This document shows, piece by piece, positions 1 through 7,896 of a stretch of 42,228 bases of DNA. The notes beneath the pieces are model-generated. The model saw only the letters and a list, made by a program, of their open reading frames with translations. It did no database searches and was not told where the DNA came from. Each line of letters begins with the position of its first letter. Position 1 is the stretch's first letter. The stretch comes from CAZHLD01 sp964533185 (lineage in GTDB: Bacteria > Acidobacteriota > Terriglobia > Acidiferrales > UBA7541): positions 1 to 42,228 of the forward strand of contig CAZHLD010000024.1 in assembly GCA_964533185.1 (NCBI GenBank), written 5' to 3'. The position numbers and the translations under genes are program-made.

Positions 1-479
1 ACAATGGCCATGCCGCAGAAAAGGATGAAGCGGCCGGCCTTCTCGAGACCCCAGCCGAAGTCGGGCGTATAGGAAAGGCTGAGCAGCATCATGGCTGCAA
101 AGATGAGATAGAGGAGATAGAGCGGGGGGAAGCGGAGATGAAGCTCGCGGCGAAACAAGCGATGCAGGATGACTCCGGCGAGCAGAAGCCAGATGCCCAA
201 AGTGGGGTCGAAGGGGAGCAGGGAGGCGAGGCGGTCGTCACCTTTGTATTTGCCAACCTTAATGAGGAGAACCAGGGCGATTTCGGGATAGCGGAGAAGG
301 AAGAGTCCGGCAAGGGCGCCAAGAAGGATGAGCGGGAGGTGTTCTTCAGGAAGGATGCCGGAGAACAGCAGGAAGCCAACCACGACCGCCGCGGCCAGGC
401 CCAACCAGGCGAGAAAGGGCATGCGGGCGGCTGGCAGCGCTTCAAGCCAGGGAGGACGAAGTGGAGCGAAGAGGTGCAT
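1..479 (-). CDS. O-antigen polymerase/ligase-like membrane protein, 3' end beyond window
   Basis: An open frame runs without a stop from an ATG at 479 to the left edge, giving about 159 residues of a longer protein. It starts 11 bases after the flippase stop, so it is the next gene of the exopolysaccharide operon. The product is strongly hydrophobic, with predicted membrane segments around residues 20-40, 45-65, 90-110 and 118-140. It contains the phrases LPLILLGALAGLF, LRYPEIALVLLIKVGKYKG and LSLSYTPDFGWGLEKAGRF. The pattern of short helices followed by a 'SYTPDFGWGLEKAGRF' segment resembles O-antigen ligase/Wzy-type polymerases (Wzy_C family), which would fit its place after a flippase. The diagnostic periplasmic loop lies outside the window, so the family is inferred from context and hydropathy. 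No clear Shine-Dalgarno is visible. Confidence 0.6.
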   Translation of the reverse strand, partial: MHLFAPLRPPWLEALPAARMPFLAWLGLAAAVVVGFLLFSGILPEEHLPLILLGALAGLFLLRYPEIALVLLIKVGKYKGDDRLASLLPFDPTLGIWLLLAGVILHRLFRRELHLRFPPLYLLYLIFAAMMLLSLSYTPDFGWGLEKAGRFILFCGMAI

Positions 480-490
480 TCAACAGGCGA

Positions 491-1969
491 CTAGCCAACG
501 AAACATTCGCGCAGGGTGCGGCCAGCGCTCAAGAGACGCGTACGGGCGATGAGGAACAGCACGGCGAAATAGATCAGCAGGGCCGGAGGAATTGCGAGGA
601 CCCAGAACATCGAACTGCTGAGCTTGAGGCACAGCGCGGCCATGACGAGTGCGGCGGAACCCGTGGCCGCAAATGCGGAAGCGAGGCGCAACTCTCCGCC
701 GATGGATGAGCAGAGGCGGATGTATGCCCCCAGGATGCAGAAAGTGGCAATCCAGAAGGCGACGGCGGCGCCCTGCGGGCCCCAGATGCGGCCGAGGATG
801 AGAGTGAGGATGACGAGGACGACGAGAGCAAAGGCAAAGGCGTTGCGACGGCCGGAGACGCGGTTGGTGGCATTGAGGAAGCCAGCGCCGAGGAAACCTT
901 CGAGAATCCAAAGCGGGGCCCGCAGAGCGAGGATGCGGAGCACGGGAGCGCTGGCGGCGTACTTTCCACCGAGGAGCGCGCAAATTTGTGGAGCGAAAAC
1001 GAACAGGACGACCACGACGGGTATGGAGAGGATGAGCAAGGCTTCGAGGATGCGGCTGCGAAGCTCAAGGAGCTCACGAATGCGGCCGGCTTCGAAGAGG
1101 CGGGTCATTAGGGGCAGGACGGCGTCGGCGGTGGCACTGGCCCACTGGTGCAACAGGCTGATAATCACGAGGCCAGCCGAGAGCAGACCGACGTCGTGCC
1201 GTGAAGCGACGAGACTAGAGGTGAGAACAAAGACCTGGCTGTAGCCCAACTCGCTCAGGGAGAAGGAGAAAAATGGCCAGGCTTGGCGGGAGACGGACCA
1301 GAAGCCCCTCCAGCTCAACTCGCGCAGAGCCGGGCCGTGGTGCCAAAGCTGCCAGAGACGAAGCGCAAGGGCAGGCACCGCAACGAGAGAATAGCCGAGG
1401 AGCAAGTCCAAGACCGACAAACGAAACCCGATAACAATAAAGATGACCACGATGTGGCCGAGACGACTGATGGTGGAACCCAAGACCATTGCCCGAGAGC
1501 GGAGTTCGGCGCGGAGAAAGGCGCCCGTAAGGTCGTGGAGACGCCCAAAATTTCCGAGGATCAGTCCCGCACAAATGACGGCGAGATAGCCGTTCTTCAG
1601 CAAGGCGGCAACAACCAGGGCCACCATCTCGCCAAGCAAGAGGACGACGCTCGTCAGCAAGCCCAAGGACATGATGCTGCGGCCTTCCCTGGGAGTGGCG
1701 GCGACGGCGCGCGCGGCATAGCGCGTGAAGCCGAGGTCCATCGCAACGGCGATGAGGACGCCGGCGGAGAGGGCGACGTTGTAGTGGCCAAAGTCGGCCG
1801 GGCCGAGGTAGCGAACAAGGAGAAGGCCGGCGAGCAACGTGCCGATGGAGAGCAGGCCGCGGTCGATCCAGATCCAGAGCGTGTTCTTGCCGAAGACACC
1901 CAGGATGGCAGAGGTGTTCGCCGGCAGGTCCGGGCGAACGGCTGGAATGGGCTGGGGTTCGGTTGCCAC
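491..1969 (-). CDS. Wzx-like polysaccharide flippase (MATE/MOP superfamily)
   Basis: This integral membrane protein of about 492 residues has 12 or more hydrophobic segments, typical of lipid-linked oligosaccharide flippases. It probably moves the undecaprenyl-linked repeat unit across the inner membrane. The N-terminal region (NTLWIWIDRGLLSIGTLLAG, then VRYLGPADFGHYNVALS) is the usual opening of the polysaccharide biosynthesis (Polysacc_synt) family, where the first helix is followed by 'LGP.DFG.Y'. The frame is open from 2047, but that start lies 70 bases inside the aminotransferase gene. I prefer the GTG at 1969, which begins five bases after the aminotransferase TGA. No strong Shine-Dalgarno is visible for either start, so translational coupling is likely. 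Its place between a DegT aminotransferase and a polymerase-like gene supports the flippase role. Confidence 0.82.
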   Translation of the reverse strand: MATEPQPIPAVRPDLPANTSAILGVFGKNTLWIWIDRGLLSIGTLLAGLLLVRYLGPADFGHYNVALSAGVLIAVAMDLGFTRYAARAVAATPREGRSIMSLGLLTSVVLLLGEMVALVVAALLKNGYLAVICAGLILGNFGRLHDLTGAFLRAELRSRAMVLGSTISRLGHIVVIFIVIGFRLSVLDLLLGYSLVAVPALALRLWQLWHHGPALRELSWRGFWSVSRQAWPFFSFSLSELGYSQVFVLTSSLVASRHDVGLLSAGLVIISLLHQWASATADAVLPLMTRLFEAGRIRELLELRSRILEALLILSIPVVVVLFVFAPQICALLGGKYAASAPVLRILALRAPLWILEGFLGAGFLNATNRVSGRRNAFAFALVVLVILTLILGRIWGPQGAAVAFWIATFCILGAYIRLCSSIGGELRLASAFAATGSAALVMAALCLKLSSSMFWVLAIPPALLIYFAVLFLIARTRLLSAGRTLRECFVG

Positions 1970-1974
1970 GAGTG

Positions 1975-3347
1975 TCAGTCGGCCACGGTGTAGTGAAGCG
2001 ACGTGCGGGCGGTGGTGAACAGCAGAATCTCGAGCAGGTTGTCGCAAACGTAGTGGACCTGGTCGGCAGTCATAGTGGAGAAAAAAGGCAAGACGAGGCA
2101 GTTATCAGAGGCTTCTTCGGTGCGGGGGAGATGGCACTGCGGCCCGAACTCGCCATTCAGGAAATAGGGCTGGCGGTGGATGGCGGGGAAATAGGACTGG
2201 CAAGCGACGCCGCGCTTGCGGAGCTCGGCGAGGACCAGGTCGCGGAGCTGCGGATTGGGGAGGTCCGCAGTGGCGCGAAGCTGGATGGGAAAGACGAACC
2301 AACTTCTGGAGCGCTCCGGGGGAGTGGCGGGAAGGCAGAGCATGGGGTGGCCGGCGAGGAGATTCTGATAGAGGAGGGCGACGCGGGCGCGCTTGTCGAG
2401 CAGGTACTTGATGCGCTCGAGCTGGGCGAGACCGAGAGCGGCGTGGATGTCGCTGAGACGATAGTTGTAGCCGAGGCGGACGTGGCGGAGCCAGTCGGAC
2501 TGCGCATCGCGGCCCTGATTGCGCAGGCTGCGGCAAAGGCTGGCCAGCTCGCCGCTGTTGGTGACGACCATGCCGCCTTCGCCGGTGGTCATTTGCTTGT
2601 TGCCGTAGAAGGCGAAGACGCCGAAATCGCCGAAGGNNNNNNNNNNNNNNNNNNNNNNNNNNNNNNNNNNNNNNNNNNNNNNNNNNNNNNNNNNNNNNNN
2701 NNNNNNNNNNNNNNNNNNNNNNNNNNNNNNNNNNNNCCGGTGGTCATTTGCTTGTTGCCGTAGAAGGCGAAGACGCCGAAATCGCCGAAGGCGCCGACGC
2801 TGTGGCCGCGATAGGTGGCGGCGAGGGCTTCGCAGGCGTCTTCGATGACGCGGAGGTTGTATTCGCGGGCAAGCTCGAGGATGGGGTCCATGTCGCAGGC
2901 GAGACCGAAGACGTGAACAGGAAGAATGGCGCGGACGCGGCGCGCCGTGCGGACATCGGTGACGACGCCGGTGATGCTGTCGAAGACGCAGGAGTTGCGC
3001 AGGAAGAGGCGTAGCTCGCAGGGGTCGAGGTTAAGCGTCACGCGGTCGATATCGAGGAAGACGGGCAGGGCGCCTTCAAAGAGGGCGCAATTAGCCGAGG
3101 CGACAAAGCTGAAGGACGTAGTAAGGATTTCGTCGCCGGGGCCGATGCCGAGGGCGCGGACGGCGAGGTGCAGGGCGGAAGTGCCGCTATTCACGGCGAT
3201 GGCGTGCCGCGCGCCGACGAAGGCGGCGAATTTCTCCTCAAACTCAGGGACGCGCGGGCCGAGGCTGAGCTGGCCGGAGCGTAGCACACGAGTGACGTAG
3301 TCAATTTCGAGGTCGGAAATGTCCGGCCGGGAGAGCGGGACGTTCAT
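1975..3347 (-). CDS. DegT/DnrJ/EryC1/StrS nucleotide-sugar aminotransferase (split by a false scaffold gap)
   Basis: A PLP-dependent sugar aminotransferase that would make an amino sugar for the repeat unit. The N-terminal half shows the family pattern: start MNVPLSRPDISDLE, then SGTSALHLAVRALGIGPGDE, then VIEDACEALAATYRG with the PLP-binding Asp. The Schiff-base lysine is in YGNKQMTTGEGGM. The gene is interrupted by 100 N at 2637-2736, but the 55 bases on each side (2582-2636 and 2737-2791) are identical. Removing one copy and the Ns (155 bases) puts both halves in one frame and gives an intact protein of 405 residues, which is normal for the family. The ATG at 3347 has GAAGGAG upstream and overlaps the stop of the CapD-like gene by four bases (ATGA). 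The stop is five bases before the flippase GTG. Confidence 0.9.
2637..2736. other. Scaffold gap (100 N) between two identical 55-base ends
   Basis: A run of 100 N is flanked directly by the same 55 bases at 2582-2636 and 2737-2791. The aminotransferase reading frame is restored exactly when one copy and the Ns are removed. The gap is therefore an unmerged contig overlap and not missing sequence. Confidence 0.95.
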
Positions 3348-5329
3348 GGGTGCGCTCCTTCGACGGCGGAGAGGGAGTGCCGTAATTCATCGTCAAGGGA
3401 CGAGGGAAGCTCGGGCCCCCGGGACTTGAACGCGGGGAAGATCCGGTGCAAGCAGGCGAGCACGCCATCGTGATCTTCAACCGCCAGCTTTTGCTCGAGG
3501 TCGTGGATGTGGTCGAGGATGCGCAGGGAGAGGGGGTCGGAATTGGAGACCACGCGGATGCGCTTGTGGGCGGTGGGGCGAGGTTTTTCCCAATACGCCC
3601 AGAGTTCCTCGGTGAGCTTTTCGCCTTCGCGGAGGCCGACAAACTGGATGGAGACGTCCCTATCCGGGGCGAGGCCAGCGAAGAGGCTGAGGGTGCGGGC
3701 GAGCTCGTAGATGTTGAGCGGCTCGCCCATGTCAAAGACAAAGGTTTCGCCGCCGCGCCCCTGGGCCGCGGCTTGAAGAATGAGGCAGACGGCTTCGGCG
3801 ATGGTCATGAAGAAGCGGGTGGCGCGCGGGTCAGTGACGAGGATGGGCCCGCCCTTCTGGATTTGATCGCGGAAAAGGCGAAGGACACTGCCGGTGCTGC
3901 CGGCGACGTTGCCGAAACGGACGTTCATGAAGCGGGTGGAGCTGGCGCGGGCCAGGTGCTGGATGCAGAGCTCAGTGATTTTCTTGGAGAGGCCCATGTA
4001 GTTCCGGGGATTGACGGCCTTATCGGTGGAGATGTTGATGAACTGTGCGGCGCGGCACTCGTCGGCGGCGAAGGCCACGTTGCGGGTGCCGAGGACGTTG
4101 TTGCGGATGGCTTCGTGGGGATGGAGCTCCATCAGGTGGACGTGCTTATGAGCGGCGGCGTGGAAGACGATTTCTGGCCGCTCGCGGGCGAAGATCTCGC
4201 GGACGGCATCGCGGCGGACGACATCGAGGAGGAGCTGCTCAGTGGGAACGCCGGGGAAGTTTTCGCGCAGCTCGAGGTGGATATAGAAGAGGCTGTTTTC
4301 CGCCTTCTCGAGGAGTAAGAGCTTGCGAGGGCCGGCGGCGGCAATCTGACGACAGAGCTCGGAGCCGATGGAACCGCCGGCTCCGGTGACGAGCACGGTG
4401 CGACCGGCGACGACGCCGCGAATCATGCCGGGATCAAAGCACAGCTCATCGCGCTGGAGGAGGTCTTCGATGCGGACGTCGCGGAGGTGGCGGCGGGAAA
4501 CGGAGCCAACGACCAGCTCGGCCAGGGTGGGCAGGGTGCGGACGGGAACGGCGGCCTCGCGGCAAGCGGCAAGGATGCGACGCATCTGGGAGCGGGTGGC
4601 GCTGGGGATGCAGATCATCACTTCGTCCACATTGAGATCGCGGACCAGGCGGGGGAGGTCGTGCAGGCCGCCGAGGACGGAGACATCGCCGATGCTGCTG
4701 CCGAGCTTTAAGGAATCATCGTCCACGATGGCGACGGGGCGTCCGGGGGAGTCGCGATCCATGGCCAGCTCGCGGACGACGGCGCTGGCGGCGTCACCAG
4801 CACCGACAATCAGGAACCGCCGGCCGTCCTTGCGATGGAAGGCGCGCTGCGCCTTGTAGACGCGGAGTCCGAAGTGGAGGGCACCGAGGAAGCACAGCAG
4901 CAGAATGCCATCCAGCAGGAACAGGGCTCTGGGAAGACGGACGTTGAAGAGACCGAGGTGGGCAACGATAAAGATGACGATGCTGCCGGGAAGGACGACC
5001 TTCACGATGCAGATGAGGTCCGGGATGCTGGCGTAGCGGAAGGAGCGCTTCCACAGACCGAACAGGAGATAGCTGGCCAGACGGACGAAGACAAGCAGAG
5101 GCAAGGTGGCCGCGAGTACTTGGCGGGGCCAGGCGGCGTCCTGCTGCTCGGCGAGGAGGAAGACGGCCGCGAGATAGGAAAGCGCGGCCAGAAGAATCTC
5201 GGCGGTGAGAACGAGGGCGCGGTTGAAGTACCTGCGGACATAGCCTCCGGCCCAGGGAGCAAAGCGGACCAAGAGCGCAGGCGCTGAGAATCTGCGCCAG
5301 GGGATGCGATGGCTGAGGATCGTGCCCAT
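3344..5329 (-). CDS. CapD/WbpM/FlaA1-type membrane-bound nucleoside-diphosphate-sugar epimerase/dehydratase
   Basis: A 661-residue protein, the normal length for the long WbpM/CapD type. The N-terminal part has four hydrophobic segments (about residues 35-130) and a CoA-binding-like Rossmann region (FLIVGAGDAASAVVRELA) near residue 150. The C-terminal half is the short-chain dehydrogenase/reductase catalytic domain. The NAD-binding motif is TGAGGSIGSELCRQI, and the active-site stretch STDKAVNPRNYMGLSKK is characteristic of UDP-GlcNAc 4,6-dehydratases and epimerases. In this family the canonical Tyr of YxxxK is often Met (MGLSK), as here. It probably makes the 4-keto-6-deoxy sugar nucleotide used by the aminotransferase that overlaps its stop by four bases. 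No strong Shine-Dalgarno is visible before the ATG at 5329. Confidence 0.9.
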   Translation of the reverse strand: MGTILSHRIPWRRFSAPALLVRFAPWAGGYVRRYFNRALVLTAEILLAALSYLAAVFLLAEQQDAAWPRQVLAATLPLLVFVRLASYLLFGLWKRSFRYASIPDLICIVKVVLPGSIVIFIVAHLGLFNVRLPRALFLLDGILLLCFLGALHFGLRVYKAQRAFHRKDGRRFLIVGAGDAASAVVRELAMDRDSPGRPVAIVDDDSLKLGSSIGDVSVLGGLHDLPRLVRDLNVDEVMICIPSATRSQMRRILAACREAAVPVRTLPTLAELVVGSVSRRHLRDVRIEDLLQRDELCFDPGMIRGVVAGRTVLVTGAGGSIGSELCRQIAAAGPRKLLLLEKAENSLFYIHLELRENFPGVPTEQLLLDVVRRDAVREIFARERPEIVFHAAAHKHVHLMELHPHEAIRNNVLGTRNVAFAADECRAAQFINISTDKAVNPRNYMGLSKKITELCIQHLARASSTRFMNVRFGNVAGSTGSVLRLFRDQIQKGGPILVTDPRATRFFMTIAEAVCLILQAAAQGRGGETFVFDMGEPLNIYELARTLSLFAGLAPDRDVSIQFVGLREGEKLTEELWAYWEKPRPTAHKRIRVVSNSDPLSLRILDHIHDLEQKLAVEDHDGVLACLHRIFPAFKSRGPELPSSLDDELRHSLSAVEGAHP

Positions 5330-5395
5330 GGCGATGCGAGAGTTGCCAGCGGATTGGGAGACGAGTTGCGCTAGATCAAGACGACCAGGAAAGCG

Positions 5396-5956
5396 TCAGA
5401 TGGGTTCGACGTCATAGCCTTCGATACTGATGCGCAGGGATTGTGAAATTGGTTCGATGGAAAGCAGAAGGCTGCGATCGGAGTTGGCGGCCAAGAGGAT
5501 GCCTTCGATGCCGTCGAGGCAGCCGCCGCGAATGCGGACGCGCTGGCCGACGCGAAGAAAAGGATGCGGCCAGCAGGGGACCTTGTTGAGGAGCGCCTTC
5601 TGAATGTCTTCGATTTGCTTCTCGGGGATGGGCAAGGCCCGGCCACCTGCGGCGACGAAATAAAGCACGCCCGGTGTCTGAAGGACGCGAAGGCGTTCGG
5701 GATTGGAGTAGGGCATGCGAACAAAGGCGTAACCCGGAAACAGGGGAAGCTCGACGAGCTTTCCGCGGTCGCTCCAGCGGTGCAGGCGCGCGAGCAGGGG
5801 AAGAAACGTTTCAACCTGTCTGGTCTGCAACTGAAGGGCGACCTTTTTCTCGTGACGTGGCCGAGTTCGCAAGGCATACCAGCGCGCGGTGTTCAGATCC
5901 TCTTTGACCGGTGGGTGGTCGGGAGCAGGCTGTCGAGATGGTTCGATCCAGGGCAT
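5396..5956 (-). CDS. NusG/RfaH-like operon-specific transcription antiterminator
   Basis: A 186-residue NusG paralogue. After an N-terminal extension of about 24 residues, the NGN domain starts at ARWYALRTRPRHEKKVA. It includes the family signature LPLFPGYAFVRM, which docks on RNA polymerase. A KOW domain follows (VGQRVRIRGGCLDGIEGIL). A NusG copy inside a polysaccharide locus is the hallmark of the RfaH/UpxY/LoaP group, which lets RNA polymerase read through long capsule operons. It sits in the middle of this locus, between the ATPase genes and the sugar-enzyme genes, which suggests it acts on the downstream half or on the whole transcript. GGAG lies five bases before the ATG at 5956. No ops-like recruitment site could be identified by eye. 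Confidence 0.85.
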   Translation of the reverse strand: MPWIEPSRQPAPDHPPVKEDLNTARWYALRTRPRHEKKVALQLQTRQVETFLPLLARLHRWSDRGKLVELPLFPGYAFVRMPYSNPERLRVLQTPGVLYFVAAGGRALPIPEKQIEDIQKALLNKVPCWPHPFLRVGQRVRIRGGCLDGIEGILLAANSDRSLLLSIEPISQSLRISIEGYDVEPI

Positions 5957-6039
5957 AGCTCCGCTCTCTGAGTCCCAAGATGTTTTCCCCGGGACCCGAG
6001 GAAGAACCGGCTAACTATTCGGCGCGTCTCCCGACCCGA

Positions 6040-6777
6040 TTACAAGAAGCGATCCAGCGCTTTCGGAATCGGGACACTGTGCTCGGTCAAGACTGCGCCG
6101 AGCACCTTGACCCCCGCAGCGTCGAAACCCTCTTTGGCCCGGACCGCCTGATCGCGGCGGGTGGCGCCGGCCTCGACCACGAGGACCACGCCGTCGGTGG
6201 GGCGGCCCAGCCAGACGGCATCCTCGTGAAGCCCAAACGGAGGGGCATCGATCAGCACGCGGTCAAACTGCGAACGCAGCTCCGCCAGGCAGGGCCGGAA
6301 GCGGTCTTCGGTCAGAAAGGTGTGCGCGTCGGGCAGGGAACACCCGCCGGGAAGCAGCCAGACGTTAGACGGCATAAGGTGCTGAACGCAGGAGCGCACC
6401 GCCACGGGCTGATACAAGGCCTCGGCGAGGCCTCGCCGATTGTCGCTATTGAAGAAGCGGTGCAACGAGGGAGAGTGGAAATTCGCGTCCACCAGGCAGA
6501 CGGAAGAATCCGCGGGGGCGGCCAGAATCTGCGCCAGCTGAACCGAGACCGGCACGCTGCGAATAACTTCCCCAACCGAGCAGAGCAGCACGATGCGCGG
6601 AGCCGCAGCCGGGCCGGGCACGAGGAAGAGGCGCTGCGCGAGCGTGAGGACTGCGCCTCTCGCGATCTCCTCCCCTCGCAGGGGGAGCACGGGCCAGTCC
6701 GCGACGAGGGCGGGGCGAGGAACAAAGAGGAGATCCGTCTCTTGCATCGCGCGCAACAGCTCGAAGTTGCGGCTCAT
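6040..6777 (-). CDS. Degenerate BY-kinase/ParA-like ATPase of the exopolysaccharide locus
   Basis: A 245-residue protein related to the cytoplasmic domain of bacterial tyrosine kinases (CpsD/Wzc C-terminal/CapB). The Walker A' strand VCLVDANFHSPSLHRFF and the Walker B-like strand FDRVLIDAPPF are recognisable. Between them is LPGG (LLPGGCSLPD), as in the kinases. The Walker A loop, however, reads SVGEVIRSVPVS, so the GK[ST] core is missing. There is also no C-terminal tyrosine cluster. The protein therefore probably does not phosphorylate tyrosine and may act as a structural partner of the Wzz-like protein. The frame is open from 6918, but the ATG at 6777 overlaps the ExeA-like stop by four bases (ATGA), which fixes the start. 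Confidence 0.8.
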   Translation of the reverse strand: MSRNFELLRAMQETDLLFVPRPALVADWPVLPLRGEEIARGAVLTLAQRLFLVPGPAAAPRIVLLCSVGEVIRSVPVSVQLAQILAAPADSSVCLVDANFHSPSLHRFFNSDNRRGLAEALYQPVAVRSCVQHLMPSNVWLLPGGCSLPDAHTFLTEDRFRPCLAELRSQFDRVLIDAPPFGLHEDAVWLGRPTDGVVLVVEAGATRRDQAVRAKEGFDAAGVKVLGAVLTEHSVPIPKALDRFL

Positions 6778-7892
6778 TGGCCGACCCTCGGCGCGCCGGG
6801 TGGTGCCGAGGCGACGGAAGACTCGACGGGCGGCACGAACACTGGCTCTTGGGCGGGCTGCGCGCGCCGGTCTGCCCTTGCGGTACGAAAGCCGACCGAG
6901 CCACCGTTGGAGGTCCACCAGAGGGTGGCCAAGAGAGAGACGAGGATGAGAACGGTAACGGCCGCGGCGGCGCGGAAGAGGTTGCGTCCGATGACGATGC
7001 GTGTCTTTGCCGGGACGAAAGGCTCCCTGGCAGTTGCGGGAGCCGGAGCGGAGGGAAGGCCGGCGGCGGGCGCCGACGGAAGCAGGGAGTTGACATCCAG
7101 GTCGGCGATGACTTCGCGAAGGACCTCCCCATCGATTCTGGTGCGATTGAGGGCACAGCCGATCGAGAGGGCGTTGAAGCAGAGATTGTTGATGTTGCGC
7201 GGGATGCCCCGGCTGTGTTCGGCGATGATCTCGAGCGCTCCGGGGGAAAACAGGCGACCACCCGAGTAGCCGGCGACGCGCTGGCGGTGCTCGATGTAGG
7301 AGGCAGTCTCGTCGGGCGTGAAGGGTTGCAAACGAGTGAGGATGGAAACGCGCTGGCGGAGTTGAGCGAGGCTCGGGCGGGAGAGGATTTCGGCGAGCTG
7401 AGGCTGGCCGGAGAGAATGATCTGGAGGAGCTTGGCCGTGGGAGTCTCGAAGTTGGAGAGCAGGCGGACGGTTTCGAGGACGGACTCGTGCAGGTTCTGG
7501 GCTTCGTCAATGACGAGGAGGAAGCGGCGGCCGGCGCGGAACTCCTCGAGCAGGACGCGATTGAGCTGCGCGTGCATCTGGACGAGGTCCAGCGCAGGGG
7601 AAACGATCCCCAGGTCGAGCAAGAGGGAACGGAAGAACTCGCGCGAATCACATTGGGTGTTGAAAAGGAAGACGGTGCGGGAGGTGTCGCGGACTTGCTC
7701 GAGCAGGCGGAGGAGCAGCGTGGTCTTGCCCAGGCCAGGGGGCGCGATCAGAGCGAGGAAGCCGCGGTTGGATTCGATGCCGCAATAGAGCGAGGCGAGA
7801 GCCTCGCGGTGAGAGGCGCTCAAATAGAGAAAGCGCGGGTCCGGGCTGGCGCCGAAGGGCTGAACGCGCAGACCATAGAAGTCAAGAAACAT
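6774..7892 (-). CDS. ExeA/GspA-like AAA ATPase (PEP-CTERM/XrtA-locus type) with C-terminal membrane segment
   Basis: A 372-residue protein that opens with MFLDFYGLRVQPFGASPDP, typical of ExeA-family AAA ATPases. Walker A is APPGLGKTTLL (near residue 50) and Walker B is FLLVIDEAQNL. The sensor-like segment IILSGQPQLAEIL and the arginine-rich SRGIPRNINNL follow. After the AAA core comes one membrane segment (AAAAVTVLILVSLLATLWW, about residue 300) and a Pro/Ala-rich tail with no clear domain. In other bacteria a subfamily of these ATPases is a regular member of exosortase/PEP-CTERM exopolysaccharide loci, next to Wzz and tyrosine-kinase genes exactly as here. Its biochemical role there is not settled. 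The ATG at 7892 lies four bases after the upstream stop. The longer open frame to 8285 only overlaps the Wzz gene. Confidence 0.87.
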   Translation of the reverse strand: MFLDFYGLRVQPFGASPDPRFLYLSASHREALASLYCGIESNRGFLALIAPPGLGKTTLLLRLLEQVRDTSRTVFLFNTQCDSREFFRSLLLDLGIVSPALDLVQMHAQLNRVLLEEFRAGRRFLLVIDEAQNLHESVLETVRLLSNFETPTAKLLQIILSGQPQLAEILSRPSLAQLRQRVSILTRLQPFTPDETASYIEHRQRVAGYSGGRLFSPGALEIIAEHSRGIPRNINNLCFNALSIGCALNRTRIDGEVLREVIADLDVNSLLPSAPAAGLPSAPAPATAREPFVPAKTRIVIGRNLFRAAAAVTVLILVSLLATLWWTSNGGSVGFRTARADRRAQPAQEPVFVPPVESSVASAPPGAPRVGQ

Positions 7893-7896
7893 TGGC

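Noticed and set aside
3446..4318. Long plus-strand frame of 290 codons opposite the CapD-like gene
   Set aside because: It is an antisense shadow caused by high GC third positions; the CapD-like protein on the minus strand has all its motifs.
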